Part shown: piece after piece, positions 56,773 to 64,000 of the stretch
How the letters are laid out: each line of letters begins with the position of its first letter
Position numbering within the stretch: the stretch's first letter is position 1
Assembly: GCA_947444055.1 (NCBI GenBank)
Contig: CANEYR010000001.1
Span: 62,001-126,000, forward strand
Direction: 5' to 3'
DNA length: 64,000 nt
From: Planctomycetota bacterium
Lineage (GTDB): Bacteria > Planctomycetota > UBA1135 > UBA2386
Notes under the pieces: generated by a model
Database searches by the model: none
What the model was told of the DNA's origin: nothing
What the model saw: only the letters and a program-made list of their open reading frames with translations
Translations under genes and position numbers: made by a program

Positions 56773-59105
56773 CGACCGCTCCCGGCCAAATAGCGGGCCT
56801 GCAACGTGGCGTCGGCTTGCACTGCGGCCAAGAAGTCGACCACCAGTTGCCCCGCGGCATCGCCACCATGCACTTTGTCCTTCACCCAATAGATCACGGC
56901 GCAAAAGCACAGTTGGGTCTCGGCGCTGCCAGCGGGCGGCAGGTAGCCCGCGAACCAAGCGTTGTTCTCGTTGTTCTCGACCTTCTCGCCGACCTCGGCG
57001 GTGCCGGTCTTGCCGTGCGCCCCGAGCTCGTTGAGCAGCGTGAGTTTTCTCGCGGTGCCGTTGACCACGCACGCGCGCAGCCCTCGTTGCACCAGCGCGA
57101 TCTCGCCGACCACGTCCTCCAGCGGCACCCGCGCGCGCGGCTCCCGATTCACTCCCAAGCTCGGCAGCGATCCCGTCGCCAACGCCGCGTAAGCGCGCGC
57201 CACGTGCAGCGGGGTTGCCTGCACGCCATAGCCAACGGCACGCCGAGGCAAGTTCATCTTCTTCGTGTCTCGACTCAGCCGTGCTAATGGCAAGCCGCGC
57301 ACGCTGCCCTGCAGGCACGCCGCGAAGGGATCCTCGCCCTGTTCTGGCGGCTCCGCTAAGCCAAAGCGCGCCATCGCTCGCCGCAGGCCAGCCTCCTCAA
57401 GGCCCACCCCTATTTGGTAGTAGAAGAGGTTGCACGACTCGGCGAGCGCTTCGATGGCATCCCGCCCCCCGTCCCAATGCTGACCGCTGCACTTCAGCGT
57501 CTGTTGGCCGTAGCGGAAGGTGCCGTTGCAGCCCTCCAAGCTGCTGATCGGGCGGTGCGGCCGGCCGACACTTTCACACTGCAGCTGCTCAACCAGAACG
57601 AACGGTTTGACGACCGAGCCCAACGCCCCGTTGCCCTGCCAGGTGACGCCCGGAACGCTGCGCGCGGAGGAACTGTCGATCGGGGCCCCGGCAAGAGCGA
57701 GCACATCCCCGGTCTTGGCATCGATCACCGCCAGCGCCGCCTCGACCTTGCCGTGGTCCGTTGCCGTGCCATGCAGTTGTCGAAGTCGAGCGGCGGTGGT
57801 CGCGGCCTCGGCGAGCCGCTGCAGATCCAGATCGATGGTCAATTGCACTGGCTCACCGGCCTCGACGCGCAAGTGCTTCCAAAGCCGTTGCTCGCGCCGC
57901 TTCGCATCGTGCTCGACCAAGCGCATGCCCAACCGCCCCATCAGATCATCGTCGAAGGCCAGCTCAATGCCCGTGATGCCACGTCGTTCACGGCGCAATA
58001 GCTCCGTCGTGTAGCGCTGTTTGGCGCCGGCTTGCAGCTTGGCCGTGGCTGCGCTGTCGGCGTCTTCATCCGGCGATTCCAAATCCGCCAACCACTCATC
58101 GGACAGTTCTTTCTTCACCAAACGGTCGAGCCAGTTCTTGTCCAGGACGACGTGGTCGAGCGCCCACACCCGGCCAAGCAAGGCATGCAACGTGGAGCCC
58201 TTCTCGACCGCACTTCGACGCCGCACCGAGGGCGCTACGTGCATGCCGGGAAACTGCTCGGCATCGACCCGCAATTGGGCGGCGAGATCGAACGGCACGC
58301 GCTCCGCGAAGGTCCGGCGCACGTCCTCGATCTTGCTGCCAATCTTCTCCTCGCCATCCTCCATCCAGGTGATGTGCTCGTCGGCGAGGCTGGCGCGCCG
58401 CAAGTACTCAAGCGTCGCCAGCAGCCCCATCGCCTCGCTGTCGGCGTCCTCATCCGCCGCACGCAGCGCCAGCAAGTCGGCATGCAACTGCTGGAGCGCC
58501 CGCCACCGCCGCAGGAACGCGTGGCGAAGGTCTTGTCGAGCCATGCCGAGCACGTCCCCTACTGCCACCTCGCGGCCGGCTTGCGCCGCTTCGCGAACCG
58601 CGGCGAACACGCGCTTGCGGCTAAGGCCTGAGCAATCCGCCAACACGGTCGTCACTGCGGCAGCCAGTTCGCTGGCGACGTTGCGCGGCAGGGCGCGCGG
58701 CCGCAGCGTGCTCGCAGGCATCGCCATCAATTCGGCAAAGGCGCCTTCCGGCCCCAGCGCCCCATCTTGGTAGTCGAAGGCCGCGCCATCCCGCGCGGGC
58801 TGCAAACGCGCCCAAGCTGTCGCCCCATGGACCGCGGCCCCGATCACGTTGCGCAGTCGAAACCGCGCGTAGTGAATCGACAGTTCGGTGGTCGGTTCGT
58901 CATGAGCCAGCACTCGGCCGAAGCGATCGAGCAAGGCTCCACGCTCGCTTGGCACCGAACGAAACGACCAGCGGTTCTTGTTGCTGCGCGCCGCCCAAAT
59001 CTCGTTGTCGTGCACCATCAAGACCCAGAGGTGCACCACGACAGCCACGAGGCCGAGCACAAAGACCCCGCCAAGCGCGGCGACCCGAGTACGCGTCGGC
59101 GTCAT
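56769..59105 (-). CDS. mrdA: Penicillin-binding protein 2 (transpeptidase) with enlarged N-terminal region
   Basis: 778 residues. One transmembrane helix (about 10-30), the N-terminal pedestal text SVPSERGALLDRFGRVLA, and the transpeptidase domain with GALGS497-V-V-K500, S557-C-N559 and K699-T-G-T702 all intact. GITGIELAFDDDLMGRLG, which precedes the catalytic domain in PBP2, is at about 376-393. So roughly 165 residues more than in E. coli PBP2 lie between helix and this point, mostly helical and charged (about 80-360). It crosslinks side-wall peptidoglycan with RodA. Overlaps mreD by 4 nt. Confidence 0.93.
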   Translation of the reverse strand: MTPTRTRVAALGGVFVLGLVAVVVHLWVLMVHDNEIWAARSNKNRWSFRSVPSERGALLDRFGRVLAHDEPTTELSIHYARFRLRNVIGAAVHGATAWARLQPARDGAAFDYQDGALGPEGAFAELMAMPASTLRPRALPRNVASELAAAVTTVLADCSGLSRKRVFAAVREAAQAGREVAVGDVLGMARQDLRHAFLRRWRALQQLHADLLALRAADEDADSEAMGLLATLEYLRRASLADEHITWMEDGEEKIGSKIEDVRRTFAERVPFDLAAQLRVDAEQFPGMHVAPSVRRRSAVEKGSTLHALLGRVWALDHVVLDKNWLDRLVKKELSDEWLADLESPDEDADSAATAKLQAGAKQRYTTELLRRERRGITGIELAFDDDLMGRLGMRLVEHDAKRREQRLWKHLRVEAGEPVQLTIDLDLQRLAEAATTAARLRQLHGTATDHGKVEAALAVIDAKTGDVLALAGAPIDSSSARSVPGVTWQGNGALGSVVKPFVLVEQLQCESVGRPHRPISSLEGCNGTFRYGQQTLKCSGQHWDGGRDAIEALAESCNLFYYQIGVGLEEAGLRRAMARFGLAEPPEQGEDPFAACLQGSVRGLPLARLSRDTKKMNLPRRAVGYGVQATPLHVARAYAALATGSLPSLGVNREPRARVPLEDVVGEIALVQRGLRACVVNGTARKLTLLNELGAHGKTGTAEVGEKVENNENNAWFAGYLPPAGSAETQLCFCAVIYWVKDKVHGGDAAGQLVVDFLAAVQADATLQARYLAGSGR

Positions 59106-59581
59106 GCTGGCTCCACGAACGCACGGAACGGCGGCAAGGCGCGCAACAGCAACAGCAGCGGTGGCAGCAACACGGCTGACCAGACCACGGTGATGCCATC
59201 CATCTGCGCCGTCGCGGATGGCTGCTCAAACAAGCGTCCACACACCCCTGCCAAGTGCGGAATCGCCACCGCACACAGGGCCGCCGCGAAGGCCTGCCAT
59301 AGCCAGCGTTGGCTGAAGAACAGCGTGCGCAACGGCAACAAGAAGCCAACCGGCACTCCAAGCACCAAGATCTGCACGGGCAGCATCGCTTCGTCGACCA
59401 TGGCGCGGCCGATGGCAAGGCCGAGCAGCAACCACGGCACCGCGTGGCGCTCAGCAAAGAAGGCCAGGAACAGACACGCCAACGCCCCCATGTCGAACGG
59501 CGGCAACCCAGCGTCACGCCACAGCCCCGCCAGCAACCACACTTGCGGGGCCAAGAGGAACCACAAGAACCAGCGGCTCAT
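59102..59581 (-). CDS. mreD: Rod-shape-determining protein MreD
   Basis: 159 residues, five or six transmembrane helices, with Pro/Phe-rich first loop PPFDMGALACLFLAFF and GLAIGRAMVDEAML like MreD. Sequence is divergent and the call rests on size, topology and position between mreC and mrdA with 4-nt overlaps on both sides. MreD links MreC to the elongation complex in the inner membrane. Confidence 0.83.
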   Translation of the reverse strand: MSRWFLWFLLAPQVWLLAGLWRDAGLPPFDMGALACLFLAFFAERHAVPWLLLGLAIGRAMVDEAMLPVQILVLGVPVGFLLPLRTLFFSQRWLWQAFAAALCAVAIPHLAGVCGRLFEQPSATAQMDGITVVWSAVLLPPLLLLLRALPPFRAFVEPA

Positions 59582-60945
59582 TTCCCGCCTCCGCTCAGCA
59601 CAGCCACGGCACGTTGGCCACGCTCCACCTGCACATCGACGACGAACTTGTCGAAATCCAACGGGTGCGGGCTCACCCGACCGATCCAGAGGCCGGACGG
59701 ACAGTGCAAGCCGTTGCTGCCCGTGAACAAGTGGCCCGCCGTCGGGTGCAGGTTGGCCCCCGGCACACTCGCAGCAAGACGGCGCAGCACGACACGGTCG
59801 CCATCGGTGGCGATCACTTCCGCGTGCAGTTCGATCGGCGACAAGGCGCCGTCGTCGGGCAGCCAGATCAACGTCCAGCGTTGCCGAGACGCTGCAAACG
59901 AGGTGACCAAGCCAACGCCAAACGCCAGACCACGGGCGGTGCCGAGCAGGTAGCCATCTTGCAAGACAGCCGCCCCGTCGACGACGTCCGCAGCGCCCAC
60001 CAAGAGATGGCGGCCGTTGGTCGCGCCGGGCAGTTCGTGAACCATCGCGGCCATGGAACGGCCACGTCGCCTCGTGGTCGCCTCGTCGCTCCCTTCCGGC
60101 AGGGTCGTCGCGGTGCGCCGTCGCCAGAGCACCACATGGGAAAGGGCGCGCGGGGCGATTGCCGGGGCGATAAAGACACCCAGCGTCAGCGCGTCGCCGC
60201 CCGCCGTTCGCGGGTAGCCCCAGATGCGGGTGGTGCCGAGCAACAGGCCGCCTGGTAACAACGACTCGCTCGCGCTCACTTCACGCGAAAGCACCCGCAG
60301 ACCGCCCCGATCCAGACGAGCCGCACGATAGGGGTCATCCCACAAGTCGACCTTCAGCGGGGCTGGGTCCACGGTCGCGGCCGCCCGCACGACGACACGC
60401 AACCGCCCGCCGTCGGCGGTGTCGAGTTCGCCATGCAGGGCGCGCGCCAATGGGTGGTTGGCCAACAGCACGCGCGCCATGTCGTCGGGTTCGTCATCGC
60501 TGGCCGCCGCATCGCCCGGCCGCGGCAGGAAGCCGACCAAGGACTCACCCTTGGTGACGAAGTCGCGGCAGCCAGCCAACTCCGCGTACGTGTGGTCCAA
60601 ACGCAACTCGCACATCTCCCCTCCACCACCGCGCCGCGACACCGCGACCACCGCGCAGTGAACGGCCACGCACTCGCTCAGCCAACGATCGCCGTTGATC
60701 GGAACGGCATGGTCGCGCAGACGACGATCGAGATCCGCGGCGGCCGATAGGCGTTCGGTTGCAGGTTCGGTAGCGGCCAACGCCGGTGTGCCAAACAGAC
60801 CCGCCCACAGGCGCGTGATCGAACAGCAGCCGCCGACCAAGACGCGTTCGATGGGCGCGAACACGCCCCTGAACGTCAACCAGCACAGGGCAAACAGCAA
60901 CATGCCGTAGAGCCCGACTGGGAACGCCGGTGGTTTCTTGCGCAC
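59578..60945 (-). CDS. mreC: Rod-shape-determining protein MreC (divergent, enlarged)
   Basis: 455 residues. One N-terminal transmembrane helix (about 12-30), then a linker, then mostly beta-rich periplasmic sequence. The second half (about 305-440) has the MreC-type text GRHLLVGAADVVDGAAVLQDGY ... RVVLRRLAAS. The first half (about 70-260) adds another beta domain, making it about 90 residues longer than E. coli MreC. There is little coiled coil. Identification relies on gene order mreB-mreC-mreD-mrdA-rodA. Stop and mreD start overlap. Confidence 0.78.
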   Translation of the reverse strand: MRKKPPAFPVGLYGMLLFALCWLTFRGVFAPIERVLVGGCCSITRLWAGLFGTPALAATEPATERLSAAADLDRRLRDHAVPINGDRWLSECVAVHCAVVAVSRRGGGGEMCELRLDHTYAELAGCRDFVTKGESLVGFLPRPGDAAASDDEPDDMARVLLANHPLARALHGELDTADGGRLRVVVRAAATVDPAPLKVDLWDDPYRAARLDRGGLRVLSREVSASESLLPGGLLLGTTRIWGYPRTAGGDALTLGVFIAPAIAPRALSHVVLWRRRTATTLPEGSDEATTRRRGRSMAAMVHELPGATNGRHLLVGAADVVDGAAVLQDGYLLGTARGLAFGVGLVTSFAASRQRWTLIWLPDDGALSPIELHAEVIATDGDRVVLRRLAASVPGANLHPTAGHLFTGSNGLHCPSGLWIGRVSPHPLDFDKFVVDVQVERGQRAVAVLSGGGK

Positions 60946-61003
60946 GGCGCGGCCTTCTCGCTAGGGACAGCGTGTCGCGAGCACATCGCAACACCAGAAC
61001 GGT

Positions 61004-62062
61004 TCAGCCCAGGTCTTCGCCGCCCTCGAGGAACTGCGAATACAGCTCGAGGTTCTCCAGGAAGATCCCGGTGCCACGCGCGACGGCTTCGAGCGGGCGA
61101 TCCGCAACGCGCACATCGAGTTCGGTTTCGCGCGAGATCAGCTCCGGCAAGCCGCGCAGCAAGGCACCGCCGCCGCACAAGGTGATGCCGGAATCGACCA
61201 AGTCGGAGGCGAGCTCAGGCGGGGTGCGCTCGAGCACGGACTTGATCGCACCGATGACCTTGCGCACGGGCTCTTGCAGCGCTTCGCGCACGTCCGCCGA
61301 ACTGATCACCGCACGGCGCGGCAGATTAATCAGTGAGTCGCGCCCGCGCACTTCGACCTGGATCTCTTCGTCAAGCGGCACGCAGCTACCGGCCGCGATC
61401 TTCAGGCGTTCGGCGGTGATCTCGCCGATCAGCAAGTTGAACTTGCTGCGGATGTACTGGGCAATCGCGTCGTTGAAATCGTCGCCGGCGACGCGCAAGC
61501 ACTCAGCCATGACGACGTTGGCCAGCGAGATCACCGCGACCTCGCTGGTGCCGCCGCCGATGTCGACGATCATCGAACCGCGTGGCTCGTGCACAGGCAG
61601 GCCAGCGCCAATCGCGGCAGCCGTCGGTTCATCAACCAAGAACACGCGCCGTGCACCCGCTCGTTCGGCACTGCCGATCACGGCGCGCTTCTCCACCATT
61701 GTGATGCCCCACGGCACCGCGATGACGAGGCGTGGCTTGATCAAGCGCTTGCCGCCGCACGCCTTGATCATGAAGTAGCGCAGCATCTTCTCGGTGACTT
61801 CGAAGTCCGCGATGACGCCGCTCTTCATCGGCCGCACCGCCGTGATGCCAGGCGGCGTTCGCCCTAGGTACTCGAGTGCGGCATCGCCGACAGCCATGCC
61901 GTCGAGCAACACTTCACTCGTGCCTTTGCGAACGGCGACGACGGACGGCTCATCGAGCACGATGCCCTTGTCGCGCACGAACACCAACGTGTTAGCCGTG
62001 CCGAGATCGATGCCCAAATCGACGGAGAAGCCGCGCAAAAGCCACTCAATGGGTTTCAGCAT
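61004..62062 (-). CDS. mreB: Rod-shape-determining actin homologue MreB
   Basis: 352 residues from the ATG at 62062. Actin-fold nucleotide motifs: DLGIDLGTANTLVFV (phosphate 1), IVDIGGGTSEVAV (phosphate 2) and GGGALLRGLPEL (adenosine). The opening LKPIEWLLRGF is a short amphipathic helix that may bind the membrane. MreB filaments guide RodA/PBP2 around the cell. The 58-nt gap to mreC is the largest within the mre operon. The upstream 271 bp contains a candidate promoter and, before it, the terminator of the preceding gene. Confidence 0.96.
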   Translation of the reverse strand: MLKPIEWLLRGFSVDLGIDLGTANTLVFVRDKGIVLDEPSVVAVRKGTSEVLLDGMAVGDAALEYLGRTPPGITAVRPMKSGVIADFEVTEKMLRYFMIKACGGKRLIKPRLVIAVPWGITMVEKRAVIGSAERAGARRVFLVDEPTAAAIGAGLPVHEPRGSMIVDIGGGTSEVAVISLANVVMAECLRVAGDDFNDAIAQYIRSKFNLLIGEITAERLKIAAGSCVPLDEEIQVEVRGRDSLINLPRRAVISSADVREALQEPVRKVIGAIKSVLERTPPELASDLVDSGITLCGGGALLRGLPELISRETELDVRVADRPLEAVARGTGIFLENLELYSQFLEGGEDLG

Positions 62063-62176
62063 GGAACGCCCTGCGCCCACTTTGGATGGTGTGGGGGACC
62101 ATTGACCTTGAACGATCTGACCAGCAGACGAATGACCTGAAAACACTCGCCGGGGACCAATCCGGCAGCGCGAAGC

Positions 62177-62204
62177 AGGGTAGCGAGGCACGCTCCGGTC
62201 GCAA
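62177..62204 (-). promoter_or_regulatory. Candidate promoter of the mre operon
   Basis: On the minus strand TTGCGA (62204-62199) and TACCCT (62182-62177) are separated by 16 bp. It lies downstream of the terminator at 62252-62293 and about 110 nt before mreB, where an own promoter would be needed. Match to consensus is only fair. Confidence 0.35.
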
Positions 62205-62251
62205 CGGATTCTTCCGGCGGAAGAGCGTGGGATCCAACGAGTGCACGCCCA

Positions 62252-62293
62252 GAAAACACAACAGCCCGCATCGACTCTCGTCGCTGCGGGCTG
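62252..62293 (-). terminator. Intrinsic terminator after the 53-residue gene
   Basis: On the minus strand, 9-bp stem CAGCCCGCA/TGCGGGCTG (62293-62285 with 62270-62262), one mismatch, then a 4-bp stem CGAC/GTCG capped by a GAGA (GNRA) tetraloop; immediately after comes TTGTGTTTT. A textbook rho-independent terminator that separates the 53-residue gene from mreB. Confidence 0.85.
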
Positions 62294-62333
62294 CGGTGCG
62301 CGGGCTGCTTGCCCGATCGTCTATCCGTTCGCG

Positions 62334-62495
62334 TTAGATGCCGTAGCCCTTGTTCGCGATCATCACGAGGGCGATTGCACCGACCAGCAAGAAGAACGTC
62401 GTGAGCACGATGCCTTCATCGATGCCGTAGCCCGGCTTGCTGACGATTTCGACGTCGCTTTGGGCGACGGCGACAGGAGCTGCTTTCTTGGCCAT
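62334..62495 (-). CDS. 53-residue single-span membrane protein
   Basis: ATG at 62495 with AGGAA 8 nt upstream, TAA at 62334. The N-terminus is basic and Ala/Val-rich (about 1-20), then KPGYGIDEG, one transmembrane helix (about 29-47), and the end NKGYGI, so the GYGI word occurs on both sides of the membrane helix. It is followed by a canonical terminator and preceded, 66 nt up, by the coiled-coil gene, which suggests the two share a transcript. Family not recognised; possibly a small accessory of the elongation system or of the coiled-coil protein. Confidence 0.75.
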   Translation of the reverse strand: MAKKAAPVAVAQSDVEIVSKPGYGIDEGIVLTTFFLLVGAIALVMIANKGYGI

Positions 62496-62561
62496 GGGAG
62501 TGTTCCTAGTAAAGGTTGGGGTAGTAAGCGACTGGTTAGGACGAGACGCCTCAGGGCGTCT

Positions 62562-63425
62562 TCAGGGCGTCTTCGTCGCGGCCTTGTCGCCTTGCTTGAT
62601 CTCACCCTTCACCGTGAAGATCTTGCAGAGAACCGCGTTGGCGCTCTCCTCGAACTTCTCGGCGATCGCCTCGCCCTTGTAGCCATTGGCGTCGTAGATC
62701 GCGAAGCCCCACTTACCGAGCTCAATGGCTTCCTTGATGTTGACGTTGCCCGGGTTGTCCGTGATCTGGACCGTGCACAGGTTGCCACCGGAGCTCGTGA
62801 CCAGGCCTGCGAGGTTCGGAGCAGCCATCGAGCGAATGAACCCGTAGCTCTCGGCGACCTTGACCAGCAACTGCAGCTGGCTGCGGTCACTTTCGAGACC
62901 CTTGATGCTGCCATCGCGGGTGGCCACCGCTTCCGTCAGGCCCGTGATCGAGTTCTTGAGCTCGCGGTTCTCGGCGACGGCGGCGTCCTTCGCACGCACC
63001 GCTTCGTCCTTGGTCTTCTGGTCGGCAGTCGCCATGTCGAAGGCCGTCTTGGCCGTCGCGAAGGCCGTCTTCGCCTCGGTGTTGGCCGCTTGCGCCGCCA
63101 CGACCAACTGCTTGACGTCACCTTCCATCGAAGCCAGCCGCTGGCTGTACTGCTTGTTCTCGTCCGTCAGCAGGTCGACCGCATTCTTCGCGGCGCCGTG
63201 CAGCGTCTCGGCCGCCGTCTTGGCGTTTTCGAACGAGTTGCGTTCCTTGGTCAGCTCCTGGATCTGGTTGTTGGCCTTGCCGGCGTCGTCGGCGCGAGCA
63301 GTCTGCTCGGCCTCCAGCTTGGTCTTGTAGTTGTGCTGTTGTTGCAGGTGCGTGCCAGAAACGACCAGAAAGCCGCCGGCGAGCACGAGATTGAGAACGA
63401 TGAATACGCGACCGATGGGACTCAT
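62562..63425 (-). CDS. Membrane-anchored coiled-coil protein of unknown function
   Basis: 287 residues. One N-terminal transmembrane helix (about 7-24), then a coiled coil (about 30-190) of Ala/Glu/Lys/Asp, then a small alpha+beta domain (about 205-275; GGNLCTVQITDNPGNVNIKEAIELGKWGFAIYD) that has two Cys. The ATG has AGGAG 13 nt upstream, rather far. Looks like a single-pass periplasmic rod with a globular head, between Lnt and the mre genes. The promoter at 63628-63655 gives about 195 nt of leader. Confidence 0.72.
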   Translation of the reverse strand: MSPIGRVFIVLNLVLAGGFLVVSGTHLQQQHNYKTKLEAEQTARADDAGKANNQIQELTKERNSFENAKTAAETLHGAAKNAVDLLTDENKQYSQRLASMEGDVKQLVVAAQAANTEAKTAFATAKTAFDMATADQKTKDEAVRAKDAAVAENRELKNSITGLTEAVATRDGSIKGLESDRSQLQLLVKVAESYGFIRSMAAPNLAGLVTSSGGNLCTVQITDNPGNVNIKEAIELGKWGFAIYDANGYKGEAIAEKFEESANAVLCKIFTVKGEIKQGDKAATKTP

Positions 63426-63627
63426 GGTGACCAGGTAACTCCTAACTTACATGACTGGGCAAACTGGACTCGGGGAGAGCACGGCTGCCGCAGGTTGAGT
63501 GCCCTGAGGGAAGGGCGGCCAGAGGGGGTTGGAAGACGATCGATGCCGTTTGGTTTCCTTGCGTGGGTCTGACGACCGAACATGGGGAAACCACATCCCA
63601 AAGCGAGAGGGGCCTTAGGGCTGCGGA

Positions 63628-63655
63628 ATCCTAACTCCATGCCTCGGACCGTCAA
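63628..63655 (-). promoter_or_regulatory. Sigma70-type promoter of the coiled-coil gene
   Basis: TTGACG (63655-63650) and TAGGAT (63633-63628) on the minus strand, 16-bp spacing. It overlaps the lnt stop codon. It would give a leader of about 195 nt for the gene starting at 63425; no riboswitch was recognised in it. Confidence 0.6.
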
Positions 63656-64000
63656 GAACCACTTCCTTGCTCACCCCCGGAGAAACCGGTTGCAGGCGCG
63701 GAGCGGGATGCCGTTCGGGCTCGGCCAAGTCTAGCCCAACGAACGAAGCCGTGCAGAAGCAAGCCTGTGAGCAGCAGTGCCGAACTGGGACCGGTCGCCG
63801 AACGTAGCCATGCCAGCGGCGGCAGACGACCAGGGCCTGGAGTAACCGATACACGCAAAATTCGTGACCCCGGCTGCGGCGACGGCGCCAACGGCAGCGA
63901 ATGGGTGATTCGGCCGTAGGCGTCGACGGCGCCGCTAAGGCCATCCTGGGTGCAGCGAACGATTGGCGTGCAGGTCTCGAGCGCCCGCACCACGGTCATC
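63652..64000 (-). CDS. lnt: Apolipoprotein N-acyltransferase Lnt, C-terminal part (5' end outside window)
   Basis: About 116 residues remain. Text VVRALETCTPIVRCTQDGLSGAVDAYGRI matches the end of the nitrilase-like (carbon-nitrogen hydrolase) domain of Lnt, where arginine-led VVRA-x-TG-x-S-x-x-ID-x-x-GR is conserved. A transmembrane helix near the end (SALLLTGLLLHGFVRW) is the C-terminal helix of Lnt. The catalytic Glu-Lys-Cys lie beyond the window. Lnt adds the third acyl chain to lipoproteins, needed for Lol export, consistent with the lolCDE-like genes at 11.5-15 kb. Confidence 0.78.
   Translation of the reverse strand, partial: MTVVRALETCTPIVRCTQDGLSGAVDAYGRITHSLPLAPSPQPGSRILRVSVTPGPGRLPPLAWLRSATGPSSALLLTGLLLHGFVRWARLGRARTASRSAPATGFSGGEQGSGS

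Noticed and set aside
62241-63572. Plus-strand open frame of 443 codons
   Set aside because: Antisense to the coiled-coil and 53-residue genes; the minus-strand genes have promoter, Shine-Dalgarno and terminator.

Overview
The window is 64 kb of GC-rich, densely coding bacterial chromosome. It has no phage, plasmid, transposon, CRISPR, rRNA or tRNA signal, and base composition and codon style look even throughout. I infer a member of the Planctomycetota, probably one of the deep lineages that keep rod-shape genes. The reasons are a MoxR/DUF58/BatA/VWA cluster continuing into a giant PQQ-type propeller, prenyltransferase-barrel and coiled-coil exported proteins; a flotillin FloA with a long NfeD; several secreted proteins with alpha/alpha-barrel repeats; and many lipoproteins in a cell that has LolCDE-like and Lnt-like genes (so an outer membrane). 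The phylum call is inference only.

Layout. 1-5.3 kb (minus): lipase-like hydrolase (cut by the window edge), MiaE tRNA hydroxylase, and a pair of exported proteins of unknown function. 5.3-10 kb: small housekeeping genes (MBL-fold hydrolase, M50 protease, Fpg/Nei glycosylase, pyrophosphatase, TrmB, Rieske ferredoxin). 10-15 kb: lysS translationally coupled to a LolCDE-type lipoprotein ABC exporter. 15-17.3 kb: small lipoprotein and an M28 peptidase. 17.3-21.2 kb (minus): NfeD, FloA and a small membrane protein. 21-27 kb: unknown protein, thioredoxin-like/barrel protein, small HD hydrolase resembling alarmone hydrolases, and an S46 dipeptidyl-peptidase. 26.9-35 kb: base/nucleoside salvage (hpt, upp, a CNT transporter), an MBL/lamin-tail secreted protein, a cysteine-rich microprotein, enolase, and a TM-anchored barrel protein. 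35-36.8 kb: three small genes. 36.9-55.5 kb: the nine-gene MoxR cluster. 55.6-62.1 kb (minus): the rod-shape system rodA, mrdA, mreD, mreC, mreB. 62.3-64 kb (minus): a 53-residue membrane protein ending in a canonical terminator, a coiled-coil membrane protein with a good promoter, and the C-terminus of Lnt.

How the parts relate. Much of the window serves the cell envelope: wall elongation (Mre/PBP2/RodA), lipoprotein acylation and export (Lnt, Lol), membrane microdomains (FloA/NfeD), and the MoxR cluster, whose three MIDAS-bearing proteins plus large exported partners look like a chaperone or assembly apparatus of unknown target. Gene junctions of +/-4 nt (ATGA, GTGA) are common, so translational coupling is a main organising principle.

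Points most worth a second look: (1) a TAnnnT hexamer sits 6-12 nt before many first-of-transcript start codons, with no Shine-Dalgarno, suggesting leaderless transcripts; (2) a perfect 20-bp inverted repeat contains the end of moxR; (3) two clear small genes, of 41 and 53 residues; (4) the MoxR cluster as a possible undescribed envelope system; (5) NfeD with two C-terminal OB domains; (6) a PBP2 with a large extra N-terminal region; (7) a compact HD protein with the metal and catalytic residues of small alarmone hydrolases. All gene functions are from reading motifs; nothing was searched against a database.
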